From: Oceanobacillus alkalisoli | Lineage (GTDB): Bacteria; Bacillota; Bacilli; Bacillales; Amphibacillaceae | NCBI RefSeq assembly: GCF_021556485.1 | Contig: NZ_JAKGBW010000003.1 | Coordinates: 124,001-188,000, forward strand | DNA length: 64,000 nucleotides | Direction: 5' to 3' | In this document: one piece after another, positions 17,809 through 27,990 of the stretch | Position numbering within the stretch: position 1 is the first letter of the stretch | How the letters are laid out: each line of letters begins with the position of its first letter | Made by a program: the position numbers and the translations under genes | Notes under the pieces: generated by a model | What the model was told of the DNA's origin: nothing | Database searches by the model: none | The model's input: the letters and a program-made list of their open reading frames with translations, nothing else

Positions 17809-18405
17809 TTAATCAAGCATTTCTTCAGCAAGTGTTGCGGCAAGCTCTGCTTCCATTGCTTGTAAAATATCGCCTCGCGCGTCATTCGGAAGCTCTCTTA
17901 AGATAAGCACAATCTGTTCCTCATCCATATTGCCGAGAATGGCTGCAGCACCTGCTGCTTTCATCTCTTCAAATGTTTTTGCCATATCCCTTAAAGATTC
18001 GTCTATCTCCTCTATTGTTTCATTCTCCGCGTCTTCGTCCGCAGATTCATCCGGTGCGTTTGTTGCTTCCTCACGAGCTGCATCTCGCTCCCTTTGATCC
18101 ATTGTCATTTCTAAATCAGCTATCTGTGCTTCCAATTGTTCGACTTCGATTGTTTTTGTCTCCAGTTCTTCTGTTAAACGGGAAACTTCTTCATCCAATG
18201 CATCTTCTTCTGGGCTTGTTATAAAATTTGAGATAACTGGAAGCTCGCTCCCTTTCTCCTTTGTCCAATCGATTACACTGAATCCGGAAAAGTTTAAGAT
18301 GACAACAATAATAGCAATAACAATGAGAAGAGGAATAATGACCGCAAACAACAGCCACAGGATTGGATTTATTTTCTTTTTTTCGTTATGAACGTTCCTG
18401 GCCAT
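17809..18405 (-). CDS. ylxF: YlxF, MotE-family flagellar-operon membrane protein
   Basis: Protein of about 198 residues with one N-terminal membrane segment (about 17-42), a coiled coil (about 72-105, rich in Glu/Leu), an acidic linker, and a C-terminal domain like the MgtE N-terminal domain (MDEEQIVLILRELPNDARGD). Members of the MotE family act as flagellar chaperones in other bacteria; in Bacillus the role of YlxF is not settled. I chose the ATG at 18405 after AGGTGA over a GTG at 18414 that lies inside the SD. It sits between fliJ and fliK. Confidence 0.85.
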   Translation of the reverse strand: MARNVHNEKKKINPILWLLFAVIIPLLIVIAIIVVILNFSGFSVIDWTKEKGSELPVISNFITSPEEDALDEEVSRLTEELETKTIEVEQLEAQIADLEMTMDQRERDAAREEATNAPDESADEDAENETIEEIDESLRDMAKTFEEMKAAGAAAILGNMDEEQIVLILRELPNDARGDILQAMEAELAATLAEEMLD

Positions 18406-18410
18406 TTTAT

Positions 18411-18857
18411 TCACCTATTTTGATTACTTAAGAATTGATTAATTGATATCTCATCCATAAACGCTTTTTCAAGCTTTGCTGTTCTTTCTACTTCTTGCTG
18501 TTTTCTTTTTTCGATAATGCTTTCGAATTTCTTAACTTCGATGTAAGCGGCGGTTAAACTTTGTTGTTTCTGCTCCATTTGTTTTCTTGCAAACTGAACT
18601 TCTCGTTGTAATTGAATGATTGCATCGTTCAATTTCTCAATATACGCAATTTGTTCCTTTATCCGCTCGAGCGGTGTCATGCTTTGGATAAATTCATCGT
18701 AGGATGCTTCCGCTATTTCTTTTTTCTTAAGGAGATTGTAGAGCTTTGTAGCTACTTTTTCGAAAGCTTCCTGTGAATTCAGAAATGCTTTCTGCGCAAC
18801 TTTTTTCTCATTCTCTCGAACGTGCAAGACCTTTGTTAATGAGACTGTTTGTGACAT
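18411..18857 (-). CDS. fliJ: Flagellar export chaperone/stalk protein FliJ
   Basis: FliJ forms the central coiled-coil stalk of the export ATPase FliI. The 148 residues are almost all predicted alpha-helical coiled coil with no membrane segment (for example KEQIAYIEKLNDAIIQLQRE). Sequence identity across FliJ proteins is low, so the call relies on this composition, the length and the position directly after fliI, with which it overlaps (TGATG). Confidence 0.9.
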   Translation of the reverse strand: MSQTVSLTKVLHVRENEKKVAQKAFLNSQEAFEKVATKLYNLLKKKEIAEASYDEFIQSMTPLERIKEQIAYIEKLNDAIIQLQREVQFARKQMEQKQQSLTAAYIEVKKFESIIEKRKQQEVERTAKLEKAFMDEISINQFLSNQNR

Positions 18858-20176
18858 CAGGACATTCCTCCGTTAATAATCTGACTCATCGTGTCAATCG
18901 CTTCCTCTAATGTTTTGTATTCATGGACATCTTGTTTTAAGAAACGTTGGATTACCGGATAATACGCGATGGCTCGATCAATTTCTTGATTGGATCCTTT
19001 TTTATAGGCACCAATATGGATGAGTTCACTATTTTCTTCATAAATTGCCATCAAGGAACGTATCTCTCCTGCGATTTCTTTATGCTCCTGGGTCGCAATT
19101 TGGTTCATGACTCGACTGATTGATTTCAATACATTTATTGCCGGATACTGTCCGCGTTCTGCTAATTTCCGGTCCATTACAAAGTGTCCATCCAAAATTC
19201 CCCGTACAGCATCCGCAATCGGTTCATTCATATCATCCCCATCAACGAGAACCGTATAGAAGGCGGTAATTGTTCCAAATGCATTCGTTCCTGTTCGCTC
19301 CAGCAACTTAGGTAAGATGGAAAAGACAGATGGAGTGTATCCTTTCGTTGTTGGCGGCTCACCGACAGCAAGGCCAATTTCTCGTTGGGCCATGGCAACA
19401 CGAGTAACAGAATCCATTAACAAGTTTACCTGGAATCCGAGTTCACGAAAATATTCACTAATGGCGGTAGCAGTATAAGCACCTTTAATGCGCATAAGTG
19501 CTGGTTGGTCGGATGTTGCAACAACAACAATCGATTTAGCTAATCCTTCCGGCCCTAAATCTTTCTCGATAAATTCCCGCACTTCTCTTCCCCGCTCACC
19601 GATTAAAGCAATAACATTAATATCAGCGTTACTGTTTCTAGCAATCATTCCTAACAAAGTACTTTTCCCCACACCACTTCCTGCAAACAAGCCGACACGT
19701 TGACCTTTCCCCATTGTGAGCAGGGAATCAATCACTTTTACACCAACTTGATTCGCTTCATGAATTGGTGGTCTTTCGAGCGGGTTAGGTGGGGATTGCT
19801 CTGTCAAATAATTCGATAATCCTTTCGGTAATGGAGATCCGTCAAGCGGGTTACCTAATGAATCAACAACCGTACCTATTAACCCTCTACCCACTTTAAT
19901 TGTCAAAGGCTTACCAGTCGCTTCTACTAAACAGCCCGGTCCAATCTCCGTCACTTCGCTGTAGGGCATAAGAATAATATTTTCGTTATTAAAACCTACT
20001 ACTTCAGCTAGGATCGGTTCCCGTCTTTTTGTCGCAGAATGAATGTGACAAACCTCTCCAATATTCGCTTCAGGCCCAACTGATTCAATCATAATTCCAA
20101 CGACACGAGAAACCATTCCATATCGTTTGTAAGGATCAGCTTTTTCAATTGCTTGGATGTAATCTGCTACTATCAT
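18857..20176 (-). CDS. fliI: Flagellum-specific export ATPase FliI
   Basis: F1-beta-like ATPase that energises and orders substrate entry into the flagellar export gate. The 439 residues hold Walker A (GLFAGSGVGKST), the catalytic region LIGERGREVREF, Walker B LLMDSVTR and the family-typical LPKLLERTG. The start overlaps fliH by 4 bases and the stop overlaps fliJ by one. Length and motifs are normal. Confidence 0.97.
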   Translation of the reverse strand: MIVADYIQAIEKADPYKRYGMVSRVVGIMIESVGPEANIGEVCHIHSATKRREPILAEVVGFNNENIILMPYSEVTEIGPGCLVEATGKPLTIKVGRGLIGTVVDSLGNPLDGSPLPKGLSNYLTEQSPPNPLERPPIHEANQVGVKVIDSLLTMGKGQRVGLFAGSGVGKSTLLGMIARNSNADINVIALIGERGREVREFIEKDLGPEGLAKSIVVVATSDQPALMRIKGAYTATAISEYFRELGFQVNLLMDSVTRVAMAQREIGLAVGEPPTTKGYTPSVFSILPKLLERTGTNAFGTITAFYTVLVDGDDMNEPIADAVRGILDGHFVMDRKLAERGQYPAINVLKSISRVMNQIATQEHKEIAGEIRSLMAIYEENSELIHIGAYKKGSNQEIDRAIAYYPVIQRFLKQDVHEYKTLEEAIDTMSQIINGGMS

Positions 20177-20925
20177 GATTCATGCTCCATTACTAATTCT
20201 TTTAAGGCGTTGCGGATTGCTTCAAGTTGAGTGTCAACAGAAGCATCGATTTGCCCAAATGGATGTTCAATTAGACAACTACCTTCCTGTAACTCATCAT
20301 TAATATATAGTGATAGCTTCGTATCTTTCTCCAACATACGTTTCAGTTCAGACTTTTGCATTAAAACCGTTTCGTAATTAGCTGGATGAAGATAGATAGA
20401 TACAACAGACTGATCACTTATTTCTTTTAATGCTAATCTAACTATTTTCAAAAACTTTTCAGGCGCTTCATTTAGCTTTTCGCCGAGAATTTTTTCCGCT
20501 GTATGAATGGCTATGTCTATAATAACGTCTTCTGTTTGTTCTAAAGTCTTTTGATAATCCATTTTCACCAATTCGACGATACGATTAGCTTCAGCAATCT
20601 CAGCTGCATATACTTTCATACTCGCTTCTCTTCCTGTTTGAAAACCAGCTTCGTATCCAGCTTCCTGTGCCGATTCCATGAGTGCTGCTTTTTCTTCTTT
20701 CCAGTTCTCCCTTGCTCTATTAATCTCATCCTGTACATTAGCAAGCATTGCAGCCTTCTGTTGTTCTAATTGCTTTAGTTCTTCTTTTGCTTGCCCGACA
20801 TTCACTAAAACACTCTCAACAGTTTCTTCTTGCTGTTTTTCTGGTGTTTGCTTTTTTATATATTCAATCGGTTTGATTTTAATTTCTCGCCTTGGAAGTT
20901 CATTTGAATTCATCATTCTAGACAA
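20173..20925 (-). CDS. fliH: Flagellar export apparatus protein FliH
   Basis: FliH binds FliI and tethers it to the C-ring, like the peripheral stalk of V/F-ATPases. About 250 residues: a long coiled coil (residues 30-115) and a C-terminal domain with DIAIHTAEKILGEKL and VSIYLHPANYE. The start is not clean. GGAGGTGA at the end of fliG is followed by TTG at 20925 (SRMMNS), which I favour because Bacillus FliH proteins begin with a similar SLSRII-like stretch; the alternatives are GTG at 20943, inside the SD, and ATG at 20916. Confidence 0.9.
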   Translation of the reverse strand: MSRMMNSNELPRREIKIKPIEYIKKQTPEKQQEETVESVLVNVGQAKEELKQLEQQKAAMLANVQDEINRARENWKEEKAALMESAQEAGYEAGFQTGREASMKVYAAEIAEANRIVELVKMDYQKTLEQTEDVIIDIAIHTAEKILGEKLNEAPEKFLKIVRLALKEISDQSVVSIYLHPANYETVLMQKSELKRMLEKDTKLSLYINDELQEGSCLIEHPFGQIDASVDTQLEAIRNALKELVMEHES

Positions 20926-21925
20926 TGATGTCGTCACCTCCACCTCTTGCGATTACAATTTCACCAATATCTTCTAATCTGCGGATCGTTGCAACTATTC
21001 TCATTTGTGCTTCTTCCACATCACGTAAGCGAACCGGCCCCATATATTCCATCTCTTCCTTGAAAGTCACAGCCATCCGTTCGGACATATTAGTAAAGAG
21101 GACATCTTTCACCTCTTCGCTAGCAACCTTTAACGCAAGACGAAGATCATCATTCTCTACTTCCCTGATGACACGCTGTATCGCCCGATTATCAAGTATG
21201 ACAATATCTTCAAAAACAAACATCCGTTTCTTAATCTCATCAGCAAGCTCTGGATCTTGAGTTTCTAGTGTGTCAAGAATGGTTCGCTCCGTACTGCGGT
21301 CCACTCCGTTTAGCACCTCAACTACTGCCTGGATGCCGCCGGTTTGTGTATAATCTTCAGTTAAAGAAGCCGACAGATTACTTTCTAATACCCGTTCTAC
21401 CTGACTAATTATCTCAGGTGAGGTGGAGTCCATTGTTGCAATTCTTCGCGCGACATCTGCCTGCACGTCTTGCGGCAATTCAGATAGGATCTGTCCGGAT
21501 TGTTCTGGTTCTAGGTAAGATAGCACAAGTGCAATTGTTTGAGGGTGCTCATTTTGAATAAAATTAAGTACTTGCTGGGGATCTGCCTTTCTAGCAAAGT
21601 CAAAAGGCCTTACCTGTAAGGATGAGGTAAGGCGATTGATAATAGAAGCGGCCTCCTGCTTACCAAAAGCTTTTTCAAGAACCGTGTTTGCATAACCAAT
21701 CCCACCCTGTGTAATATAATCCTGAGCGATTGCTATTTGATGAAATTGTTCTATAACTTCTTCTTTCATTTCCGAATCTACCCGTTTAACAGAAGATATC
21801 TCTAGGCTTAGCTTCTCGATTTCTTCTTCCGTTAAATGTTTATAAACTTGAGCGGAGACATCGGGACCTAACGAGATTAATAGAATTGCTGCTTTCTGTT
21901 TCCCGGTAAGTTTTTGTCTTGCCAT
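20918..21925 (-). CDS. fliG: Flagellar motor switch protein FliG
   Basis: C-ring protein that touches the stators and generates torque. I chose the ATG at 21925 (MARQKLTGKQKAAIL), with AGGAGGAAG upstream, giving 335 residues. The EHPQTIALVLSYL motif of the middle domain and the charged torque helix near DLRLALKVASEEVKD in the C-terminal domain are visible. It ends RGGGDDIIV, and its last codons contain the SD of fliH. Confidence 0.97.
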   Translation of the reverse strand: MARQKLTGKQKAAILLISLGPDVSAQVYKHLTEEEIEKLSLEISSVKRVDSEMKEEVIEQFHQIAIAQDYITQGGIGYANTVLEKAFGKQEAASIINRLTSSLQVRPFDFARKADPQQVLNFIQNEHPQTIALVLSYLEPEQSGQILSELPQDVQADVARRIATMDSTSPEIISQVERVLESNLSASLTEDYTQTGGIQAVVEVLNGVDRSTERTILDTLETQDPELADEIKKRMFVFEDIVILDNRAIQRVIREVENDDLRLALKVASEEVKDVLFTNMSERMAVTFKEEMEYMGPVRLRDVEEAQMRIVATIRRLEDIGEIVIARGGGDDIIV

Positions 21926-21938
21926 GAATGTCTTCCTC

Positions 21939-23540
21939 CTAATCCTCGCCAATCCAGCTTCTTAATAACTTAGCAAAGTCTTCCGGTTTTTCCTCGGCTA
22001 TCTTCTCTAACTGCTTCCTGCGAACAACAGATTCTGATTCATCTTGCTCAGGCAAATCAGGTACTTCTGATGTGAATTCTCTAATCGGCACTTCTTCTAC
22101 CGACTCTGGTTCCGATTCTCTTCTTCTGTTCCGGATAAGTAACACAGCAAGTAATACAATGAGTAAAAATAGAACTCCAGCAACAACATAAACCCAAGTA
22201 GGAATGCCGGCACGTTCTACATCTTCGGCAACCGGATTACTCGTAAATTCTTGAAAAACGATAGAAAACTTTTCTTCAGGCTCTACTTCTCCGTAATCTG
22301 TATCGATCGAAGTGTTAAGAATAGAAGCAAGAATGGATGATATCCCTTCTTCGACCGTATTTTGTTCCTGTTGGGTTAGAAATTCAAGGTTTTCGTCATC
22401 CGCATCTCTCGCTTGGTCGACAGCAACCTGAATACCGAGGTCACGAATTTTATAAGGGCTCTCGACAATTTCTTTTCGAATTCGATTGAACTCATAATTG
22501 ATTGCTTCCTTATCATATTCATGGTCCCCGCCTTCACCAGCTACAGCACCAGGATAGTTTGTCACATCATTGTCACCAGTTCCTCCTGTGCCACCATCTG
22601 CTGCATTTCCTGTGTAAGATTCCTGAATGGTCTCTACACTTACCGGAAGACCTTCCATGTTTTCGATATCGACTGGTTCAACTAATTCTTCTACACGATT
22701 TTCTTGGGTAAAGTCAATATCTGCGGTAACAGACACAATTACATTATCCGGACCGACCATTGCACCTAACATTTGCTGTAGTCTGCGCTGCACATCACGC
22801 TCTACTTCTTTTTTTACTGTTTGTTGATACGTATGGGTATTTTGAACGGCATATTGTGAATTGCTGTCCAGGTCAAAATACTCGAAGTACTGATTCATAA
22901 TTCCGATATTTTCTTCTGCTAAATTAGGAACTGCATTGGCCACTAAATGATAAAGGGCACGTATTTGATGCTCTTCAAATTGATAGCCAGGCTGTGTTTC
23001 AAGCACGATTGCCGCGGTCGTTTCTCCTGTATCGTCACCGACAAAAACAGTCTGTTCCGGAAGATTAATCATCACTTCCGCACTTTGAATGCCGTCAATA
23101 CTTGTGATTAAATTTGCAAGTTCTGTTTGCATCGCATCTAATTTCATCATATTAAACTCATTATCGGTAATTCCGAAAGATGAGTTCTCACTAAAGAAAG
23201 AGTAATCAATATTCCCGCTGCTCGGAAGTCCTTGACCTGCAAGTTCCACAAGTAAGGTATCGACCCGCTCTTCAGGTACGGTTATAGTCGTACCATTGTC
23301 CTTTAACTCGTAGGGTACCCCTCTTGTATCAAGTTCAGCTTTTATCTGACTCGTTTCCTGAATAGATAAATTTGAATATAATGGCACAAACTTTTCAGAT
23401 GAGCTAAACAAATAAAAAAAGATGCCGATAATAACGATAAGGATGCTTGCGGCCAATCCAATGTATATCATTTGCCGTTTTGGACGTTTTTTCCAAAACG
23501 TTGTGAATGACTCTTTCCATTTCAATAACTGTTCCTTCAT
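21939..23540 (-). CDS. fliF: Flagellar MS-ring protein FliF
   Basis: Forms the MS ring in the membrane, on which the C-ring and export gate assemble. About 533 residues. A first membrane segment lies near residues 24-45, then ring-building modules with FVPLYSNLSIQE and the secretin-like domain with NLPEQTVFVGDD, a low-complexity Gly/Asp/Thr loop, a second membrane segment near the C-terminus (YVVAGVLFLLIVLLAVLLI), and a FliG-binding tail ending LLRSWIGED. ATG at 23540 follows GGTGGAGG. Confidence 0.96.
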   Translation of the reverse strand: MKEQLLKWKESFTTFWKKRPKRQMIYIGLAASILIVIIGIFFYLFSSSEKFVPLYSNLSIQETSQIKAELDTRGVPYELKDNGTTITVPEERVDTLLVELAGQGLPSSGNIDYSFFSENSSFGITDNEFNMMKLDAMQTELANLITSIDGIQSAEVMINLPEQTVFVGDDTGETTAAIVLETQPGYQFEEHQIRALYHLVANAVPNLAEENIGIMNQYFEYFDLDSNSQYAVQNTHTYQQTVKKEVERDVQRRLQQMLGAMVGPDNVIVSVTADIDFTQENRVEELVEPVDIENMEGLPVSVETIQESYTGNAADGGTGGTGDNDVTNYPGAVAGEGGDHEYDKEAINYEFNRIRKEIVESPYKIRDLGIQVAVDQARDADDENLEFLTQQEQNTVEEGISSILASILNTSIDTDYGEVEPEEKFSIVFQEFTSNPVAEDVERAGIPTWVYVVAGVLFLLIVLLAVLLIRNRRRESEPESVEEVPIREFTSEVPDLPEQDESESVVRRKQLEKIAEEKPEDFAKLLRSWIGED

Positions 23541-23612
23541 AAAATCCTCCACCAATTTGCATTGCTCATCGAATAGTTACAAGTTGTATTTGTCTTCGAT
23601 ACTCGTTCTAAA

Positions 23613-23912
23613 TTATATTTGCATCCGCATTATTTCATTATAGGCATCAATTGCTTTTTGCTGTATTTGTACAGTGGTCTCAAGAGTGATACTTGCTTTT
23701 TGGGCAGTTATCATTACTTGATGTAAGTCTTGTGCTTCACCGGCAGCAAGTCTCTCCGTCATTTTGTCGGATTCAGTTTGTATTTCGTTTAAATTTTCGA
23801 TTGCGACTTTGAATGTATTTGCAAAGTTTGCTTGGGCCTCTGCCGGAGTTGTCTTCGTGCTTGTTGATGTATCCGGTTGGACACCCATACTTGGGTTGAA
23901 GTGAATATTCAT
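23613..23912 (-). CDS. fliE: Flagellar hook-basal body protein FliE
   Basis: FliE joins the MS ring/export gate to the proximal rod. The 99 residues contain the conserved second half: GEAQDLHQVMITAQKASI and VQIQQKAIDAYNEIMRMQI. It lies between flgC and fliF, the universal order in Bacillus. The N-terminal 30 residues are variable and polar. No unusual features. Confidence 0.95.
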   Translation of the reverse strand: MNIHFNPSMGVQPDTSTSTKTTPAEAQANFANTFKVAIENLNEIQTESDKMTERLAAGEAQDLHQVMITAQKASITLETTVQIQQKAIDAYNEIMRMQI

Positions 23913-23932
23913 TTTATTTGCTCCTTACCTCT

Positions 23933-24385
23933 TTATTTCCCGATTTCGAGTGCCTTCATGAGAAGCCCTTTACTTGCATTCAAGGCAGTAATATTCGCTT
24001 CATAAGATCTTGTGGCGCTCATCAGATCCACCATTTCCTGCAATGGATCAACATTTGGCATGGCTACAAACCCGGCTTCATCGGCATCTGGGTGATTTGG
24101 GTTAAAAACCATTTTAAATGGGGATTCGTCCTCTGTAATTACGGAAGCACGCACACCATTTGCTCCATCTCCTTTACGCTCAGCAGCTCGTAAATGGGAA
24201 CTAAAGCTCGCCCCTTCACTTTGGAGAGAAACCATTTTTCTTCGGTATGGTTCCCATTCATCATTTTCATTCACTCGTGCCCGAGTTGACTCGCTATTCG
24301 CGATGTTTGATGAGACGACATCCATCCGTAGGCGTTGCGCAGTTAATGCACTTCCGCTTGTATTGATGCTATGGAAAATCGACAT
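23933..24385 (-). CDS. flgC: Flagellar proximal rod protein FlgC
   Basis: Rod subunit. The 150 residues carry the family N-terminal motif near SSNIANSESTRARVNE and the C-terminal polymerisation motif VDPLQEMVDLMSATRSYEAN followed by a helix ending KALEIGK. It lies 3 bases after flgB and shortly before fliE. Length is as expected. Confidence 0.96.
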   Translation of the reverse strand: MSIFHSINTSGSALTAQRLRMDVVSSNIANSESTRARVNENDEWEPYRRKMVSLQSEGASFSSHLRAAERKGDGANGVRASVITEDESPFKMVFNPNHPDADEAGFVAMPNVDPLQEMVDLMSATRSYEANITALNASKGLLMKALEIGK

Positions 24386-24388
24386 TAC

Positions 24389-24784
24389 TTAGTTCCCTCC
24401 TCTTAGAACAGTTTGCAGGCTGCCAAACTTACCGTTAATCCGATCGATCAAACCATTATAATAGATTTGATTTTTTGCAAGTTCCGTCATTTCTCTATCA
24501 ATGTCCACATTATTTCCATTATGATTATACGTTGTGTTGTTATTTGCAACGACCTGATAATTCGTTCCTGTCTCTCCAGAAAACGGGATATGCCTTGGAT
24601 CTGTTCGCTTCGCTTGAATTTGGTTGCTCATTGCATCAGTTAATACATGTTTAAAAACAACATCCTGTGACTTATAATTCGGGGTGTCTACATTTGCGAT
24701 GTTGTTTGAAATCGTCCGGTTTCTAGCTGAAGCATAATCTAAAGACCGTTCCAAATTCGAAATGGTTCCGCCAAATAAATCCAT
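24389..24784 (-). CDS. flgB: Flagellar proximal rod protein FlgB
   Basis: First gene of the fla/che operon. The 131-residue rod subunit has NNIANVDTPNYKSQDV near the N-terminus and the C-terminal DREMTELAKNQIYYNGL motif. ATG at 24784 follows TAGGAGGAAA. About 240 bases separate it from the proposed promoter, so the operon mRNA would carry a long leader; I see no recognised RNA element in it. Confidence 0.96.
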   Translation of the reverse strand: MDLFGGTISNLERSLDYASARNRTISNNIANVDTPNYKSQDVVFKHVLTDAMSNQIQAKRTDPRHIPFSGETGTNYQVVANNNTTYNHNGNNVDIDREMTELAKNQIYYNGLIDRINGKFGSLQTVLRGGN

Positions 24785-25028
24785 TCAATTTTTCCTCCTA
24801 TTTCCAAATTACAAAGTACGGTCATCTAATAAATTACTCCTACGAATATTGTAATTTAATTCCTATCTAAAGTCTATCTTTTTCATGTAAAACTAACACA
24901 ATTCGACAAAATGGTTATAAATAACTAGTCAATTAGTATTGTTTTACGTTTTATAATGATTTGGTAATTAGAAAACTCAAGTAAAATCGCTTTATGTATA
25001 CTTTTTCGCCGATATTATTCGACAACTA

Positions 25029-25059
25029 ATTATAACACAGTTCTTTATGCTTGCGTCAA
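25029..25059 (-). promoter_or_regulatory. Probable SigA promoter of the fla/che operon
   Basis: On the minus strand, -35 TTGACG (25059-25054), a 19-base spacer and -10 TATAAT (25034-25029) with an extended TG one base before it (TGTTATAAT). It points toward flgB, with a leader of about 240 bases. The spacer is longer than the ideal 17, but the extended -10 can compensate. In the same 415-base gap I see no convincing SigD promoter on the operon strand, unlike B. subtilis, which has one as well. Confidence 0.65.
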
Positions 25060-25109
25060 AGGTTTTATTAAACTTTCTTAAAGCTCCTATATCCTTATAA
25101 TAATATTTG

Positions 25110-25163
25110 ACAAAAAATAAACAAATGAAAAACATTTTCTTCATGTTTTCCATTTGTTTATTT
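25110..25163 (-). terminator. AT-rich intrinsic terminator after codY
   Basis: Perfect 13-base arms (25115-25127 and 25151-25163, AAATAAACAAATG type) plus an inner 7-base extension (AAAACAT/ATGTTTT). In the minus direction the second arm runs into TTTTTTG. The stem is long but almost pure A/T. It separates the xerC-hslVU-codY unit from the fla/che promoter. Confidence 0.7.
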
Positions 25164-25199
25164 ATCTTAACATTAGCTTAACGCAGTCTTAACCTGAAC

Positions 25200-25979
25200 T
25201 TATCTGGAGCGTAATTTTTCAAGCTCAACTAGGAATTTATCATTTAGAACTTTAATGTATGTTCCTTTCATACCTAGTGAACGAGATTCGATTACCCCCG
25301 CACTTTCAAGTTTACGAAGTGCATTTACAATGACAGAACGAGTAATACCTACACGGTCTGCAATTTTACTTGCAACGAGCAGCCCTTCATTACCATTCAA
25401 CTCTTCAAAGATATGGTCAATAGCTTCTAATTCACTGTAAGAAAGGGAACTAATTGCCATCTGGACAACTGCTTTACTTCTTGCTTCCATTTCAATTTCT
25501 TCTGTTTTCTCTTGAAGAATTTCCATACCTACAACCGTTGCACCATATTCAGCTAGCAGTAAATCATCGTCATTAAACTCATTTTCCATACGCCCGAGAA
25601 TTAATGTTCCAAGACGTTCTCCTCCGCCTAGGATTGGTACAATTGTTGTCAGTCCATCTTTAAAGAGCTCTTTGTTCTCTTCAGGGAACACGGTTTGTGG
25701 ACTGTCGATGTCAAGGTTAGCTGTTGTTTCATAAATATTGTATAAACCTTGTGTATAATCTTCAGGGAAACGTCTTTCTTCAAGCATTTGCTTCATACGC
25801 TCGTTTTCAACTTCTTGGCTAACCGCTACTCCAAGAAGTTTCCCTCTTCTGCTAACGATATAAATGTTGCCACCGATTACGTCACGTAGTGTTGCTGACA
25901 TTTCGTTGAAGTTCACCGATTTCCCTGCTGTTTTTTGTAACATAGCATTAATTTTTCTTGCTCGATCTAATAGTTTCAT
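25200..25979 (-). CDS. codY: GTP- and branched-chain-amino-acid-sensing global repressor CodY
   Basis: CodY reports nutrient status and represses many stationary-phase genes, including fla/che in B. subtilis. The 259 residues match the family length: an N-terminal GAF domain that binds Ile/Val (about 1-155) and a C-terminal winged helix-turn-helix, with [20 protein letters not shown] as the recognition region. It is the last gene of the xerC-hslV-hslU-codY operon, and the operon it may control lies next to it. Confidence 0.98.
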   Translation of the reverse strand: MKLLDRARKINAMLQKTAGKSVNFNEMSATLRDVIGGNIYIVSRRGKLLGVAVSQEVENERMKQMLEERRFPEDYTQGLYNIYETTANLDIDSPQTVFPEENKELFKDGLTTIVPILGGGERLGTLILGRMENEFNDDDLLLAEYGATVVGMEILQEKTEEIEMEARSKAVVQMAISSLSYSELEAIDHIFEELNGNEGLLVASKIADRVGITRSVIVNALRKLESAGVIESRSLGMKGTYIKVLNDKFLVELEKLRSR

Positions 25980-26006
25980 TAAAAATCCTCCATTTGCATT
26001 TTTATT

Positions 26007-27401
26007 TTATAAGATGAATTGGCTTAAATCCTTATTCTTAACAATATTACCTAATTTTTGATCAACATATGCCGATGTTATTTCAATTGTTTCCATCGTA
26101 ATATCCGGAGCTTCAAACAATAAATCTTCCAGTAATTTTTCAAGAATGGTATGAAGTCTCCGAGCGCCGATATTATCGGTATCTTGGTTCACTTGATATG
26201 CTACTTCGGCGAGGCGTTCGATTGCATCCTCTTTAAATACAATCTGGATTTCTTCAGTTTCCAACAACGCCTCATATTGCTTCGTCAACGCATTGGATGG
26301 ATCCGTCAGTATTTGTTTGAAATCTTCTACTGATAACTTTTCCAATTCCACTCGGATCGGGAACCTTCCTTGTAGTTCAGGTATTAAATCAGATGGCTTC
26401 GACATATGGAAAGCACCTGCAGCGATAAATAACATATAATCCGTTTTAACAGGTCCGTGTTTTGTAACAACAGTGGAACCCTCGACTATCGGTAAAATAT
26501 CTCGCTGTACGCCCTCACGCGAAACGTTCGCCTGGTCACTTCCTCCACCAGCCACCTTATCGATTTCATCGACGAAGATTATCCCTGTCTGTTCCGCACG
26601 CCTTGTTGCTTCTTGAGCAACCTCTTCCATATCTACAAGCTTCTGTGCTTCTTGCTGAATGAGCACTTCCCTTGCTTCACGGACTGGCAGTTTACGTTTT
26701 TTCTTTTTTGATGGCATGAATTGGCCAAGAGCATCTTGCATGTTCATTCCCATTTGCTCCATACCCGAGCCTTGCAACATATCAAACATGGAAGGCGGTG
26801 TTTCCACAATCTCCACGGTGACGATTTTATCTTCTAATTCCCCGAGGGTAAGCATTCGTTCGACTCGCTCACGTTTGTTTCTTACTTCTTCATCTTTTGG
26901 AGCTTCCATTTCTTCATCATCGTTTGCTGACTGGTTTGCAAAAAGCATTTCAAAAGGATTTTTCATCTGGTTCTGTTTTTTAGCCTGTGGAACGAGTAAA
27001 TTCACTAAACGTTTATTTGCTTCCTTCTCAGCTGCATCTTGCACCTTTAAAAGCTTCTCTTCTTTCACCATTCGGACAGACATTTCTACGAGATCACGAA
27101 CCATCGATTCCACATCCCTGCCAACATAACCGACTTCTGTAAATTTCGTTGCTTCTACTTTAACAAAGGGTGCTTTGACCATTTTTGCAAGCCTGCGGGC
27201 AATTTCAGTTTTCCCTACACCAGTAGGCCCAATCATTAAAATGTTTTTCGGTACAATTTCTTCTTTAATCGTCTCATCCAGTTGCATCCGGCGGTAACGA
27301 TTTCGGAGGGCTACAGCGACAGATCGCTTTGCACTCTTTTGTCCAATAACATACTTATCCAATTGTTCAACAATTTGTTTTGGAGTAAGCTCCATCCCCA
27401 T
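26007..27401 (-). CDS. hslU: ATP-dependent protease ATPase subunit HslU (ClpY)
   Basis: AAA+ unfoldase that feeds substrates to HslV. The 464 residues hold Walker [10 protein letters not shown], the pore motif GYVGRD, the family-specific I domain (about 110-245, charged), Walker [11 protein letters not shown] and a sensor region near [15 protein letters not shown]. The first of two close ATGs (27401) follows TAGGAGGT at a slightly long spacing; the second is at 27395. It follows hslV by 19 bases. Confidence 0.97.
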   Translation of the reverse strand: MGMELTPKQIVEQLDKYVIGQKSAKRSVAVALRNRYRRMQLDETIKEEIVPKNILMIGPTGVGKTEIARRLAKMVKAPFVKVEATKFTEVGYVGRDVESMVRDLVEMSVRMVKEEKLLKVQDAAEKEANKRLVNLLVPQAKKQNQMKNPFEMLFANQSANDDEEMEAPKDEEVRNKRERVERMLTLGELEDKIVTVEIVETPPSMFDMLQGSGMEQMGMNMQDALGQFMPSKKKKRKLPVREAREVLIQQEAQKLVDMEEVAQEATRRAEQTGIIFVDEIDKVAGGGSDQANVSREGVQRDILPIVEGSTVVTKHGPVKTDYMLFIAAGAFHMSKPSDLIPELQGRFPIRVELEKLSVEDFKQILTDPSNALTKQYEALLETEEIQIVFKEDAIERLAEVAYQVNQDTDNIGARRLHTILEKLLEDLLFEAPDITMETIEITSAYVDQKLGNIVKNKDLSQFIL

Positions 27402-27420
27402 ACTTTGGAAATACCTCCTA

Positions 27421-27966
27421 TTAATTGAGTACTTCTAAGGTAAGTTGGTCATTCGTATAGATATCAATTTCTCCAGCCACCTCAAGAGCAGTTCTTGCTA
27501 TTTGTTCAGCAGACAAACTATTCGCATTTTTAACTAGCGCTCTTCCAGCACTTAGCGCATAGTTACCACCTGAACCGATAGCTAGAATCCCATCGTCAGG
27601 CTCAATTACTTCTCCTGTCCCTGATACAAGGTACATGCTTTCTTTATTCATCACAATCAACATGGCCTCCAACTTCCGGAGTACCCGGTCACTTCGCCAT
27701 TCCTTAGCGAGTTCGACGGCTGCCCGGGTCAGATTGCCGTTATATGCATTCAAGTAACTCTCGAATTTTTCAAACAAGGTAAACGCATCAGCTACAGATC
27801 CTGCAAATCCAGCCAATACTTGCTCATTATATAATTTACGGACTTTTTTTGCCCGATGTTTCATAATTACCGCGTTTCCTAACGTAACTTGACCGTCCCC
27901 GCACATCGCACAACTTCCATTATGCTGAATGGCAAAAATCGTTGTAGCATGCATTTCATTTGACAT
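27421..27966 (-). CDS. hslV: ATP-dependent protease peptidase subunit HslV (ClpQ)
   Basis: Proteasome-like peptidase partner of HslU. About 181 residues with [16 protein letters not shown] and [21 protein letters not shown] chose the ATG at 27966 after GCGAGGTGAAGAAG; an upstream GTG at 27975 is part of that SD. The protein then starts Met-Ser-Asn, and Met removal would expose Ser. That agrees with the N-terminal serine reported for B. subtilis ClpQ, in place of the catalytic Thr of most HslV proteins. The conserved ATT motif follows a few residues later. Confidence 0.95.
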   Translation of the reverse strand: MSNEMHATTIFAIQHNGSCAMCGDGQVTLGNAVIMKHRAKKVRKLYNEQVLAGFAGSVADAFTLFEKFESYLNAYNGNLTRAAVELAKEWRSDRVLRKLEAMLIVMNKESMYLVSGTGEVIEPDDGILAIGSGGNYALSAGRALVKNANSLSAEQIARTALEVAGEIDIYTNDQLTLEVLN

Positions 27967-27990
27967 CTTCTTCACCTCGCATCCGATTTG

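Noticed and set aside
24785-24960. Further SigA-like hexamers nearer to flgB (TTGAGT with TATAAA, TTGACT with TATAAC)
   Set aside because: Spacers are 19 and 8 bases with no extended -10; weaker than the site at 25029-25059.
25008-25015. GCCGATAT, a perfect SigD -10, in the codY-flgB gap
   Set aside because: It is on the plus strand, pointing away from flgB, and the nearest TAAA is 22 bases upstream, not about 15. Probably chance.
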